DNA of 64,000 nt from Lacinutrix sp. MedPE-SW. Lineage in GTDB: Bacteria > Bacteroidota > Bacteroidia > Flavobacteriales > Flavobacteriaceae. Where the stretch lies: positions 1 through 64,000 of the forward strand of contig NZ_MPCX01000008.1 in the NCBI RefSeq assembly GCF_001874145.1. Direction: 5' to 3'. The translations under genes and the position numbers were made by a program. Shown one piece after another: positions 19,293 through 28,876 of this stretch; positions within the stretch are counted from its first letter, which is position 1; the number at the start of each line of letters is the position of its first letter. The notes under the pieces are model-generated. The model did no database searches. It was not told where the DNA came from and was given only the letters and a program-made list of their open reading frames with translations.

Positions 19293-19996
19293 TTTTTAGT
19301 TATTTTAAATTCTAAACCAACACTGCGTACACTTTTTATGCTAATAGAATTGTCCTCTTTAAGATGTTTTCGTACTCTGGTAATAAATACATCCATACTT
19401 CTGCCAGAAAAGAAATTACTATGTCCCCAAACATTTGCAAGAATATCTTCTCTAGGTATTAGTCTATCTTTATTACTATACAAGTAGTAGATAAGTTGTG
19501 CTTCTTTTTCGGTTATTTTAAAGCTTTTGTTATTAATACTTAAAGTTAGATTTTCTATGTCAAAAGTATAATTTCCAATTTGTATGGGGTCCTTTTTTTT
19601 AGAGTCTAAAGCTATGGTCTTGTGTTGTTTAGTTCGCTTTATTATATTGTTAATACGTAAAATAAGCTCTTCAACTTCAAAAGGTTTTGTTATATAATCA
19701 TCTGCACCTAGGCTTAAACCTTTTATGCGGTCTTCTTTGGTTTTTCTGGCGGTTAAAAATAAAAAAGGTGTTTCGGCATTTTTTTTGGAGATTTTTTTAG
19801 AGAGTTTAAAGCCGTCTAGTTTAGGCATCATAACATCTATAATACAAATGTCGAAAGTGTGCATTTTAAATAAATCTAGAGCTTCGGCTCCATCTTTTGC
19901 CCAAAAAACTTCAAATTTATTAAGCTCCAAGTACTGCTTTAGTGTTGTACCAAAGTCAATATCATCATCTGCTAATAAAATGCTCTTTTCTGCCAT
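19289..19996 (-). CDS. OmpR-family response regulator (RprY-like), pair 1
   Basis: 235 residues. Receiver domain with acidic pocket DDD (10-12), phospho-acceptor Asp54 in IIDVMMPKLDG, Thr/Ala switch region FLTARK and Lys in ITKPF. The C-terminal winged helix has EKEAQLIYYL, WGHSNFFSGRSMDVFITRVRKHL and SVRSVGLEF. Overlaps its kinase gene by 32 bp, so a cognate pair. Related to RprY of Bacteroides by overall pattern. Probable binding sites are the phased GTTAAC repeats nearby (inference). Confidence 0.92.
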   Translation of the reverse strand: MAEKSILLADDDIDFGTTLKQYLELNKFEVFWAKDGAEALDLFKMHTFDICIIDVMMPKLDGFKLSKKISKKNAETPFLFLTARKTKEDRIKGLSLGADDYITKPFEVEELILRINNIIKRTKQHKTIALDSKKKDPIQIGNYTFDIENLTLSINNKSFKITEKEAQLIYYLYSNKDRLIPREDILANVWGHSNFFSGRSMDVFITRVRKHLKEDNSISIKSVRSVGLEFKITKK

Positions 19997-21371
19997 CTAA
20001 TGGAATTTTAATATAAAATGTTGAGCCTTCTTTTTCTTTGCTTTCAACATCTATAGTTCCATGATGTGCTTTTATTATTTGGTTACAATAATAAAGCCCT
20101 AATCCTAAGCCTTTATAATTGTGTATATTTTTTTCGCTCACACGATAGAACTTACCAAATATAAGTTTTTTATTTTTTTTAGAAATTCCTATACCATTAT
20201 CTGAAATCGCAATAATATGAGTGTTATTTTCTATAAAGTATTTAACCTTTAATACAGTGCCATCAAACTTTACAGCATTATTTAAAATATTAATAATTGT
20301 AGTACTAAAGTAGAATTTGTCTATTAAAATTTCTTTTTCAGTATCATCGATATCTCTAATAAATTGAATGTTTTTAGATATTGTTAAAGAAAAATCATCG
20401 CATACTTCATTTATAAAAGCCGAAAGATTAACCTGCTCGAGATTAAGCATTATATCGTTATAACCTAAACTATTATCTACCACTTGGTCTATTAAGTTTT
20501 GCAGTCTTTTATTTTGCCTGTTTATAGTGTTTATAGAGTCTTCTGCAATGTCTTTATTATCTTTTGCAAACTTATTAGTTAAGGTTTTTGTGGCAATAGA
20601 TAATGTGGCTAAAGGTGTTTTTAGTTCGTGAGTAATGTTGTTTATAAAATCTGTTTTAATATCAGATACTCGTTTTAGTTTAAGTAAGTTTCTAATAGAA
20701 TATGTTGTTAATGTTATTAAGAATATAAGTAACAAAAAAGCGATAAAAAATAGAAGCAATAATTGTTTAAGAATAATTTTATCCCAGTCTACAATTTTCA
20801 TATAAAGGCTAGCTCTATATTTAATTATAACAGTATCATTTTCTTGATTGCTATTAACAAATTCTTCATTAAAAGACCAGTTCCAATTGTTGATTAGCAA
20901 GCCTTCATTTAATGGGAAATTGTTTCCTAATAAAAAAACAGGTTCATTTTTATTTTCAACAATAAGGTTCTCTACGTTTCCTTTTTTATCAATAAGTTGG
21001 ATTGTAGAAGCTACTTTTTTAAATAAAACTCTATTGTCTAGATTAAAATGTTTAGCACCTTGTTTATAGTATTTTAAAAATTGGTCATTTCTTGCTTTTG
21101 CAGCATTTTCTAATTCTAAAAGCAATTGCTGTTTAGTAATGTTTCCGTTTTTATATTCTGGAATTTTTTTTACAAAATCCATTCTATAATACCAAGATAA
21201 GGAGTCTACATAGCTTGTTTTAACAATGCGGCCTATTTTTTGTCTAGACTCAACCGCAAAACTTTTTTTTCTTAGGTCGTAAGTATTAAAGGTTAAATAG
21301 CCTTGCATGGTTGTTAAGGCTAGTAACGATAATATAGCTCCAGCAATAAGTACTTTTGATTTTATTTGCAT
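19965..21371 (-). CDS. Sensor histidine kinase (RprX-like), pair 1
   Basis: 468 residues. TM1 near 8-24, a ~170-residue periplasmic sensor region, TM2 at 202-222, then directly the HisKA domain with His248 in NNITHELKTPLATLS (no HAMP recognised). ATPase boxes: N box NAVKF, G1 SDNGIGIS and G2 GLGLGLYYC. The stimulus is unknown; the periplasmic part is basic and has no named sensor domain. Its response regulator overlaps the 3' end. Confidence 0.92.
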   Translation of the reverse strand: MQIKSKVLIAGAILSLLALTTMQGYLTFNTYDLRKKSFAVESRQKIGRIVKTSYVDSLSWYYRMDFVKKIPEYKNGNITKQQLLLELENAAKARNDQFLKYYKQGAKHFNLDNRVLFKKVASTIQLIDKKGNVENLIVENKNEPVFLLGNNFPLNEGLLINNWNWSFNEEFVNSNQENDTVIIKYRASLYMKIVDWDKIILKQLLLLFFIAFLLLIFLITLTTYSIRNLLKLKRVSDIKTDFINNITHELKTPLATLSIATKTLTNKFAKDNKDIAEDSINTINRQNKRLQNLIDQVVDNSLGYNDIMLNLEQVNLSAFINEVCDDFSLTISKNIQFIRDIDDTEKEILIDKFYFSTTIINILNNAVKFDGTVLKVKYFIENNTHIIAISDNGIGISKKNKKLIFGKFYRVSEKNIHNYKGLGLGLYYCNQIIKAHHGTIDVESKEKEGSTFYIKIPLDGRKEHFISR

Positions 21372-21419
21372 AAAGTTAAATTACCACAAAATGAGTTAGA
21401 CTGTATTTTTTTATTCTTT

Positions 21420-21436
21420 GTTAACTTATTATTAAC
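21420..21436. promoter_or_regulatory. GTTAAC/ATTAAC repeat upstream of sensor pair 1
   Basis: GTTAAC (21420-21425) and ATTAAC (21431-21436) are 11 bp apart in the 99-bp gap between the pair-1 kinase start and the pair-2 regulator stop. Same arrangement as at 15896 and 23728. Suggests autoregulation of pair 1 or control by pair 2. Confidence 0.4.
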
Positions 21437-21470
21437 CCAAAAAAATATTATCAAAAATATAAAAATCTAT

Positions 21471-22154
21471 CTAACAAATAAGTTTATACCCAAAACCACG
21501 AACATTAATTATTTGTATGGTTTCATCTTGCTTTAGTTTTTTTCTAAGTTTGGTAATAAAAACATCCATACTTCTGCCATTAAAAAAGTCGTCGCTTCCC
21601 CAAAGTTTATTTAAAATTAATGAACGATCTAAAACTTTATTTCTGTTTTTTGCTAAATGAAATAATAAATGAGCTTCTCTATGGGTTAATTGTTGAGGTT
21701 CTTGATCTTTAAATTGAAGTAATTGTTTTGGGAAATTAAAACTATAATTGGCTAAATTAATAATCTCACTTGCTTTTTGTGTTTTTGTACGTTTTAGCAG
21801 GTTATTTATGCGTACAATAAGCTCTTCTATGCTAAATGGTTTTTTTAAATAATCGTTTCCTCCAATATGAAAACCTTCAACAACATCTTGAGTTTGAGAT
21901 TTTGCAGTTAAAAATATAATAGGAATTTCATTATCTGTTTCTCTAATTTCTTTTGCTAAAGTAAAGCCATCTTTTTTAGGCATCATAACATCTAAAACCA
22001 ATAATTCTGGTTTTTGTAAATTGTATGTTTCTATAGCAATTTCGCCATTTTCACAAAGCAAAACATTAAAGTTTCTAGTTTCTAAACTTTCTTTAATAAT
22101 TTGTCCAAGTGCAGGTTCGTCTTCTGCTAAAAGTATTGTTGTTTTATTGCTCAT
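21471..22154 (-). CDS. OmpR-family response regulator (RprY-like), pair 2
   Basis: 227 residues with the same architecture as pair 1: receiver with Asp55 in VLDVMMPKKDG, FLTAKSQTQD, YLKKPF, and a winged helix with REAHLLFHLAKN, WGSDDFFNGRSMDVFITKLRKKL and NVRGFGYKL. The high similarity to the pair-1 regulator, including the shared GRSMDVFIT recognition region, suggests tandem duplication and overlapping DNA targets. Overlaps its kinase gene by 11 bp. Confidence 0.92.
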   Translation of the reverse strand: MSNKTTILLAEDEPALGQIIKESLETRNFNVLLCENGEIAIETYNLQKPELLVLDVMMPKKDGFTLAKEIRETDNEIPIIFLTAKSQTQDVVEGFHIGGNDYLKKPFSIEELIVRINNLLKRTKTQKASEIINLANYSFNFPKQLLQFKDQEPQQLTHREAHLLFHLAKNRNKVLDRSLILNKLWGSDDFFNGRSMDVFITKLRKKLKQDETIQIINVRGFGYKLIC

Positions 22155-23688
22155 TTGGAATAATTATTTTAAATGTTGTGCTGTTGTTAATAATAACATT
22201 AACCGTTGCATTATGCTTTTCAATAATTTTTTTTGTGTAGTATAAGCCAATACCAAAACCTTTTACATCATGAGTATTGCCTTTTGGTACGCGGTAAAAT
22301 TTATCGAATATTTGTGAAGCTTGTTGTTTTGTTAATGTGTTTCCGTTGTCTTTAATTTCTAGTATGGTGTTTTTTATATCTCGGTTTACAAAAACTTCAA
22401 TAGTATCTCCACCATATTTTATAGCATTGTCAATAATATTATTAATTGCATTTTCAAAATGAAAAACATCAATGTTGGCAATTAATTCTTCCGCAGAAGC
22501 ATTAAAAACTAAAGTTTTGCTTTTGTCCTGCATTTTATGTTTCTCTACTATGGTTTGAGTTAATGCAACAATATTTACAGGCGCTTTGTTTAAATTTAAA
22601 TTCTCACTATCTAGTGTTGCGGTTTCAAGCAACTTTTCTACCATTACATTAAGTTTTGATAGTTGTGTGCTAGAAAGGTTTATATAGTTTTTTGTTTTTT
22701 CTTTATCATCTATTACATTAAAATCTTTTATACTCTCTAAGGCTACACCAATAGTTGCTATTGGTGTTTTAAATTCGTGAGTTATGTTACTAATTAAGTC
22801 GTTTTTAACCTCGGCTAATTCTTTTTGTTTATTAATTATTTTTAGTAAATAAAACAGGCAAGCAATTACAGCAATTACTAACAATGTAGAAATTAAAATG
22901 CCGCTTAAAATACGTTTTAAAATAATTTTTGTTTCATTTTTAAAATGAATTTTAAGTATACTATTTTCTGGTAAAAATGAAGATTTAGAAACTGTAGAAA
23001 TACTATTTTTTTCTTCTAAAAAATTAAATGATTGGCTTTCATTATCTGGTAAATCCAGAGTTAAACCAAAATCTACGTTTAATGCTTTGCGCTGTAATTC
23101 TAAATGAAGTAAAGAGTCTATAGTTTGTAAATTAACGCTATCGCTAGAAACAGAAATAATTACTTGTGAAGTTAAAAACTCTAAGTCGTTTAGCCTGTTT
23201 AAAACTTTAGGTGTACTATCCTTTTTTATTTTTTGAAGACTATCTTTAAAACGTTGAAATTTTTCTTTTCCTTGAGCATCACTTAAATTAAAATAATTCT
23301 CTTGCTTTATGGTTTTTTCTTTTAAAGAATCTGCTTTTTCACCTCTAAAAACCGATATGTTTTTAACATGATCCTTATTAATAGAGTCCAACTGCATAAC
23401 GCCGTCTTTATCAATATTTATATTCTTTAAAATAGAGCTAAACTTACCATCTGTTTTAAAAAAAGAGTCTTCTTTTTTATCTTTAAAAACTAAACCTAAG
23501 GTATTTTGCTTAGTCAAGTTTTCGTAGTACAAGGCAACAGAATTATCTAAACTTACCTGTACATCGTTAATTAATTGTTGTTTGTTAATCTGGTAGTTTT
23601 TATAATTCCAATACACTTGTATTGCAATTGTACTTGCAATAACAAAAACAATAAAGTAAAGAATGCCTCGAAGTTTAGTTGTATTCAT
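22144..23688 (-). CDS. Sensor histidine kinase (RprX-like), pair 2
   Basis: 514 residues. TM1 near 8-26, a ~230-residue periplasmic domain rich in Lys/Asp/Ser, TM2 at about 261-282, then HisKA with His304 in SNITHEFKTPIATIG. ATPase motifs are NAIKYG, IKDNGNTL and GFGIGLYYT. The G1 box DNGNTL lacks the second glycine of the usual DxGxG but the fold looks intact. Divergent promoter with the small exported gene at 23809; three GTTAAC repeats lie between. Confidence 0.92.
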   Translation of the reverse strand: MNTTKLRGILYFIVFVIASTIAIQVYWNYKNYQINKQQLINDVQVSLDNSVALYYENLTKQNTLGLVFKDKKEDSFFKTDGKFSSILKNINIDKDGVMQLDSINKDHVKNISVFRGEKADSLKEKTIKQENYFNLSDAQGKEKFQRFKDSLQKIKKDSTPKVLNRLNDLEFLTSQVIISVSSDSVNLQTIDSLLHLELQRKALNVDFGLTLDLPDNESQSFNFLEEKNSISTVSKSSFLPENSILKIHFKNETKIILKRILSGILISTLLVIAVIACLFYLLKIINKQKELAEVKNDLISNITHEFKTPIATIGVALESIKDFNVIDDKEKTKNYINLSSTQLSKLNVMVEKLLETATLDSENLNLNKAPVNIVALTQTIVEKHKMQDKSKTLVFNASAEELIANIDVFHFENAINNIIDNAIKYGGDTIEVFVNRDIKNTILEIKDNGNTLTKQQASQIFDKFYRVPKGNTHDVKGFGIGLYYTKKIIEKHNATVNVIINNSTTFKIIIPNEQ

Positions 23689-23727
23689 ATTTCAAAAGTA
23701 AAGTTATTATGTATACAAAACCAATTG

Positions 23728-23753
23728 GTTAACACTCGTTAACGTTAGTTAAC
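23728..23753. promoter_or_regulatory. Three GTTAAC direct repeats at exact 10-bp period
   Basis: GTTAAC occurs at 23728-23733, 23738-23743 and 23748-23753, each 10 bp from the next, in the 120-bp divergent region between the pair-2 kinase and the small exported gene. This is the cleanest of three similar sites around the two-component cluster and a good candidate operator for the RprY-like regulators. Confidence 0.55.
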
Positions 23754-23808
23754 TATAAAGTTTATTAATACTATAGATATTTGTTGGGAACTTTAAAACC
23801 AATACAAA

Positions 23809-24180
23809 ATGAAAACTTTAATTACAACTTACATTATTTTATTTACAGTAATAGTTAGTGCACAAACACAAATAAGTAAATTACAAAATGTTAATTTTAC
23901 AGAAACTCATGTTTCTAATTTAAAAATTGAATTAAATGTAGATTCTTTAAAAGAGTTAGAAAATGCTTTTAATATTGAAAAGCTTGAAAAAATGCTTGAA
24001 GAAACAGCTAATGAAGGTGAAGTAGAATTTAAAATTACTTGTAATAAACCAGCAGTTAAACCTAATGGTGTTAAAAGAAAAATATCTTACAGTGTAAAAA
24101 GTGAGAATTTAGAAAAAGAAGAATTTATAAAAATAGTAGAACGCATTTATAATGGTGCAAAAAAGTATTATTTAAACTAA
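23809..24180 (+). CDS. Small exported protein, uncharacterised
   Basis: 123 residues with a signal peptide (LITTYIILFTVIVSAQ) and a small charged body; SLKELENAFNIEKLEKMLEE is probably helical and KVNGVKRKISYSV-like strands follow. No family recognised. It lies just downstream of the triple GTTAAC site, divergent from the pair-2 kinase and 18 bp ahead of the first GLPGLI gene. It is probably a target of, or input to, the two-component system (inference from position). Confidence 0.7.
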   Translation: MKTLITTYIILFTVIVSAQTQISKLQNVNFTETHVSNLKIELNVDSLKELENAFNIEKLEKMLEETANEGEVEFKITCNKPAVKPNGVKRKISYSVKSENLEKEEFIKIVERIYNGAKKYYLN

Positions 24181-24198
24181 TTTAAACTTTATATTAAA

Positions 24199-25008
24199 AT
24201 GAAAACTTTAGCAACTATTATAATATTAGCCTTTGTTACAACAGTGTTTTCTCAAGATTTTCAAGGTGTAGCAACCTATAAGTCGCATCGAAAAATGGAT
24301 CTTAAATTAGAAAATGAAAATGAAAATACCGAACTGCACAAGCAATTACGAGAACAACTTAAAAAGCAATTTCAAAAAGAATTTACTTTAACCTTTTCTA
24401 AAGAAGAATCAATTTATAAACAAAACAAAAGTTTAGCAGCGCCATCACCAAAACCATCAAACGGTATATTTATTAGTGTTTCTAGCAATAGCGATATTAC
24501 ATACAAAAACATAAAAGAAAATAGATATACTGTAGATACAGAGGTTTATGGAAAACGCTTTTTAATAAAAGACACTATAAAACCAATACAATGGGAATTG
24601 CAGGCAGAAACCAAAAGTATAGGAGAATACATTTGTAATAAAGCCATATTTAAAGACACCTACGAAACTAAAACGCTTACAGATGAAGGCACATTAGAAA
24701 CCGTTACAAAAGAGCGCATTACAACCGCTTGGTACACAATGCAAATACCCGTAAATAATGGGCCACAACAATTTCAAGGTTTACCAGGATTAATATTAGA
24801 AATTAATGACGGAAAACTAACGCTAGTATGCACGAAAATAGTGTTAAATGCAGAAGAAAAAGAAAAAATAGAAGAACCTAAAAAAGGGAAAAAAGTAACT
24901 CAAGAAGCCTTTGATGCTATTTTGCAAAAAAAATCTGAAGAAATGATGGAGCAATTTAGAGGCCGTAGAAAAGGAGGCAGAGAAGTAATGATAAGCGTTG
25001 GTGGTTAA
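24199..25008 (+). CDS. GLPGLI family exported protein (first)
   Basis: 269 residues, signal peptide 1-18 (ending VFSQ). Family blocks: FQGVATYKS at the mature N-terminus, WELQAETKSIGEYICNKA (137-149), TAWYTMQIPVNNGPQQF and the name-giving GLPGLI at 194-199. GLPGLI proteins are a Bacteroidota-only family of unknown function, probably periplasmic, commonly beside TonB-dependent receptors. The end is basic and Gly/Arg-rich (RGRRKGGRE). Followed by a paralogue and a TonB receptor. Confidence 0.88.
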   Translation: MKTLATIIILAFVTTVFSQDFQGVATYKSHRKMDLKLENENENTELHKQLREQLKKQFQKEFTLTFSKEESIYKQNKSLAAPSPKPSNGIFISVSSNSDITYKNIKENRYTVDTEVYGKRFLIKDTIKPIQWELQAETKSIGEYICNKAIFKDTYETKTLTDEGTLETVTKERITTAWYTMQIPVNNGPQQFQGLPGLILEINDGKLTLVCTKIVLNAEEKEKIEEPKKGKKVTQEAFDAILQKKSEEMMEQFRGRRKGGREVMISVGG

Positions 25009-25117
25009 TAAAATTTTAAGAAAGTTTTAACGTATGCTAATTTAACTTTTCTCATGTTTCTAAGTCTAAAAGATGTTAATAACTGTATTTTTATCTAAAT
25101 AATTAAGAAACAACATA

Positions 25118-26113
25118 ATGAGAGCATTACTACTTAAAATTACATTTACACTTTCTGCACTATTTTTGGCAACAGGATTGTCTGCACAGTCAGATTTCCA
25201 AGGTGTAGCAACTTACGAGTCTAAAACAACTATGGATCTAGACCAATGGGGAGGAAGAGAACTTAGTCCAGAGCGTAAAAAAATGATAATGGAAAGAATG
25301 AAAAGCATGTTCGAGAAAACGTTCACGCTAACATTCAATAGAGAAGAGTCTACTTATGCCGAAGAACAAAAACTATCTGCGCCAGGTGCTGGTGGCGGAA
25401 GATTTAGAGGCTTCATGAGTAGTTTTACAGCAGGTGCTCAATATAAAAATGTAAAAGATGGAGTGCTTTTGCAAGATCAAGAATTTTTTGGTAAACAATT
25501 TCTAATAAAAGATGAACTAAATAAATTAGAATGGAAAATGACAGGTGAAACCAAGCAAATTGGTCAATACATGTGCATGAAAGCTGTTGCAATGAAACCT
25601 GTAGATGAGATGGATTTCACAAACATGCGTAGAAGAGGAAGACGTGGTGATGATAAAAAAGAAGGTGAAGAAAAAAGTAAAGGAAACAGAAGTGTTGCAG
25701 CAAAAACAGATAAAGATGTAAAAGTAGACAAGTCTAATGATGAAGTAACAACAGAAGCAGAAGCGAAAGAAAAGTCTGACACCGTAGACTTAAATACAAA
25801 TCCTTTAGATTTAATTGAAACACCTAAAGAAGTAGAAGTAGTAGCTTGGTACACCATGCAAATCCCAGTAAACCAAGGTCCTGGAGAATATTGGGGATTA
25901 CCAGGTTTAATTTTAGAAGTTAGCTCTGGAAAAACAACAATTTTATGCTCTAAAATTGTAATGAATCCACAAGATAAACAAGAGATTAAAAAACCTACTA
26001 AAGGTAAAGAAGTTACTAAAGAAGAATACAACGAGATTGTGAAAAACAAAATGGAAGAAATGCGCGAAATGTACGGTGGTAGAAACCGTGGTGGTCGTGG
26101 CGGCAGATTTTAA
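25118..26113 (+). CDS. GLPGLI family exported protein (second) with charged insert
   Basis: 331 residues, signal peptide ending TGLSAQ, followed by the same FQGVATYES block as the upstream paralogue. WKMTGETKQIGQYMCMKA, VAWYTMQIPVNQGPGEYWGLPGLI and a C-terminus of RGG type (GGRNRGGRGGRF) are visible. Between the Cys block and the GLPGLI block lies an ~80-residue low-complexity Lys/Glu/Asp/Arg insert absent from the first copy. Function unknown; co-transcribed with the receptor 39 bp downstream. Confidence 0.88.
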   Translation: MRALLLKITFTLSALFLATGLSAQSDFQGVATYESKTTMDLDQWGGRELSPERKKMIMERMKSMFEKTFTLTFNREESTYAEEQKLSAPGAGGGRFRGFMSSFTAGAQYKNVKDGVLLQDQEFFGKQFLIKDELNKLEWKMTGETKQIGQYMCMKAVAMKPVDEMDFTNMRRRGRRGDDKKEGEEKSKGNRSVAAKTDKDVKVDKSNDEVTTEAEAKEKSDTVDLNTNPLDLIETPKEVEVVAWYTMQIPVNQGPGEYWGLPGLILEVSSGKTTILCSKIVMNPQDKQEIKKPTKGKEVTKEEYNEIVKNKMEEMREMYGGRNRGGRGGRF

Positions 26114-26152
26114 TTTTTCATAAAGCTTTAAATAAAAAACCAACCACAAAAC

Positions 26153-28858
26153 ATGAAAAACATTTTAACTGTGTTACTATTACTAGTAACAAGCACAACT
26201 ATTGCCCAAATTAAATTTGAAGGCGTTGTAAAAGATAGTATTGGTGAACCTTTAGAACTAGCTAATGTTGTAGCAATCAATAAAGAAACAAAAATAATGG
26301 ATGCTTACGGCATTACTAATGAGCAAGGTAAATTTAAGCTTTCTTTAGAAAAAAATACGACCTATAATGTGCAGGTAAGTTATATAGGTTTTAAAACAGC
26401 AGAAGTTGTTGTAGAAACTAAAGAAGATGCTGTTTTAAGAGACTTTAGTTTAAGTATAGATAATGCACTTGAAGCTGTAGAACTTACTTACGAAATGCCA
26501 GTTACCATAAGCGGCGATACTTTGGTTTATAATGCAGATTCTTTTAAAAGTGGTACAGAGCGAAAGCTGGAAGACGTACTTAAAAAATTACCAGGAGTAG
26601 AAATTAATGACGAAGGTCAAATAGAAGTAGAAGGCAAGCAAGTAGGGAAAGTTATGGTAGAAGGAAAAGAGTTTTTTGATGGAGACTCTAAACTAGCAAC
26701 CAAAAACATTCCTGCAGATGCGGTTGATAAAGTACAGGTACTTAAAAACTACTCAGAAGTTGGGCAACTTGGTGGAGTAACAAATAATCAAGATAATATT
26801 GCAATAAATATTAAGCTAAAAGAAGGTAAAAAGAATTTTTGGTTTGGTACAATTACAGGTGGTGTTGGCGTTGCAGATAATAGCGACCTCTATTTGGTAC
26901 AGCCTAAACTGTTTTATTATAGTCCTAAAAAGAGTATAAACTTTATTGGAGATTTAAATAATATTGGAGAATCTGCCTTTTCAAGACGAGACTATTTTAA
27001 TTTCTCAGGTGGTTTTCGTGCGCCTAGTACACAAAGTGGTACAAATATAAATCTAGGAGATAACGGTCTTGGTTTTTTACAACTTCAAAATAATAGAGCA
27101 AAAGATATTAATAATAAGTTTGGTGCGGCAAACTTTAGTGTGTCTCCAAACAAAGCATTAACAATTGGTGGTTTTGCTATATTTTCTGGAAATAGAACCG
27201 AGCTTCAAGAAAACCGTAGTGTAGAATATATAGATGCCGGTTTTGATAGACCAGATGAAAACACAGTAAGTAATACAGAGCAAAAAAGTGATTTAGGTAT
27301 GTTGAAATTAAATACAACATACAAGCCAAACGCAAATAATCAATTAGATTATAATATTTTAGGAAGAACCTCTAAAGAAACACAATATCAAAACGTGTTT
27401 TCTTCAGTTATAGGTAATATAGACCAAGTAGAAGAAACAAAGCCTTATAGTATAAAACAATCTTTAAACTACTACTATACTTTAAACGAGAATAATATTT
27501 TTGCTTTCGAAGGGCAACACCTTATTCAAGACGAAGATCCATTTTACAATGCCGTTTTAGAAGATAAAACAAATTATATGGGTACAGCATCTGCTTTAGG
27601 CTTAGACGATGCTCAGGTAAACTACGATATAGCACAACAAAAACGTGTAAAATCTAACCAATTAGATGCCAAAGTAGATTACTGGAATGTACTTAATGCT
27701 AAAAGCAATATTAATTTAACATTAGGTACTATTTACAGCAGGCAAGATTTTGATAGTAATATTTTTCAAAACTTAGATAATGGTAGTACTTTTAATCCTA
27801 CACCAATTGTAAATAATGGAGAAGATACAAATGATACTGCATATACATTTAACGATGTATATCTAGGTTTACATTATAGGTTTATTACAGGTATATTTAC
27901 ATTTACACCAGGAGTTTCAGCACACGCATATAGTTCTAAAAACAGCCAATTTAATACAGAAGTAAAAGAAGACTTTTTTAGGTTATTACCAGATTTTACT
28001 ATGCGTATGCAACTTAAAAAGAGCGAAAACATTATATTAAATTATAAAATGCAAACGCAGTTTACAGATGTTACAAATCTTGCACGAGGTTTAGTAATTA
28101 ACAACTATAATTCTATTTACTCGGGTAATCCAGAATTAGAAAATGCGACATCTCATAACTTAAATTTAGGCTATTTTAGTTTTAATATGTTTAATTATAC
28201 TAATGTAACAGCTAACATTAATTATACAAAAAATATAGATGGTATTAGAAATACAACTAACTTTGCAAACCAAAGTGTTGTAGATATTAGCTCATCGTTT
28301 AATTCACCATTTGCAGACGAGAGTGTAAATGTTTTTGGCAGGTTTCAAAGACGATTTGGTAAGCTAAGCACAGCGCTTCGCGGAAGCTTTAATTATTCGA
28401 AATTTAATCAGGTTTTTAATGGTGTAGCAAATGTTAACGAAAGTTACATTCAGTCTTACAACGTAGAATTAAGATCCAATTATAGAAAAGCACCAAACTT
28501 TACTGTAAGTTATGCATATTCTATAAACGATCAACCAGCAACCAATTCTAAGTTTTTTACCCATGCACCTTCAGTAGATTTTGATGCCTTAATAGGAAAA
28601 AGCTTTACTTTTAGAACAGATTATAGTTATAATGATTATCGTGATACAGAAAAATCAATCAACTCTTATCAGTTCTGGAATGCATCATTAGCCTATAGAA
28701 AAAATGAAGATAGTAAATTTGAATACGAAGTAAAAGCAACAAACTTACTGGATACAAGATCACAAAATAATACTAACGTCGGAAATTTTTCAGTAAGCGC
28801 AACAGAGTATTTTATACAACCTAGGTTTGTAACCTTTAGGGTAATATATAGTCTATAA
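26153..28858 (+). CDS. TonB-dependent receptor-like outer-membrane protein
   Basis: 901 residues. Signal peptide 1-19 (TTIAQ), then a CarboxypepD_reg domain (FEGVVKDSIGEPLELANVVAI, YGITNEQGKFKLSL) and a plug region with GDTLVYNADSFKSGTERKLEDVLKKLPGVE, the sequence typical of OmpA-independent SusC-unlike receptors in flavobacteria. The remainder is a long beta-barrel ending with aromatic FRVIYSL. No SusD partner, so it is not a classical polysaccharide locus. The grouping with GLPGLI proteins suggests uptake or assembly of an unidentified ligand. Confidence 0.88.
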   Translation: MKNILTVLLLLVTSTTIAQIKFEGVVKDSIGEPLELANVVAINKETKIMDAYGITNEQGKFKLSLEKNTTYNVQVSYIGFKTAEVVVETKEDAVLRDFSLSIDNALEAVELTYEMPVTISGDTLVYNADSFKSGTERKLEDVLKKLPGVEINDEGQIEVEGKQVGKVMVEGKEFFDGDSKLATKNIPADAVDKVQVLKNYSEVGQLGGVTNNQDNIAINIKLKEGKKNFWFGTITGGVGVADNSDLYLVQPKLFYYSPKKSINFIGDLNNIGESAFSRRDYFNFSGGFRAPSTQSGTNINLGDNGLGFLQLQNNRAKDINNKFGAANFSVSPNKALTIGGFAIFSGNRTELQENRSVEYIDAGFDRPDENTVSNTEQKSDLGMLKLNTTYKPNANNQLDYNILGRTSKETQYQNVFSSVIGNIDQVEETKPYSIKQSLNYYYTLNENNIFAFEGQHLIQDEDPFYNAVLEDKTNYMGTASALGLDDAQVNYDIAQQKRVKSNQLDAKVDYWNVLNAKSNINLTLGTIYSRQDFDSNIFQNLDNGSTFNPTPIVNNGEDTNDTAYTFNDVYLGLHYRFITGIFTFTPGVSAHAYSSKNSQFNTEVKEDFFRLLPDFTMRMQLKKSENIILNYKMQTQFTDVTNLARGLVINNYNSIYSGNPELENATSHNLNLGYFSFNMFNYTNVTANINYTKNIDGIRNTTNFANQSVVDISSSFNSPFADESVNVFGRFQRRFGKLSTALRGSFNYSKFNQVFNGVANVNESYIQSYNVELRSNYRKAPNFTVSYAYSINDQPATNSKFFTHAPSVDFDALIGKSFTFRTDYSYNDYRDTEKSINSYQFWNASLAYRKNEDSKFEYEVKATNLLDTRSQNNTNVGNFSVSATEYFIQPRFVTFRVIYSL

Positions 28859-28876
28859 AACCATCAAAATAATATT

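Noticed and set aside
25564-26049. 161-residue frame opposite the second GLPGLI gene
   Set aside because: Ser/Leu-rich shadow of the Lys/Glu-rich insert on the other strand; the plus-strand family motifs are strong.
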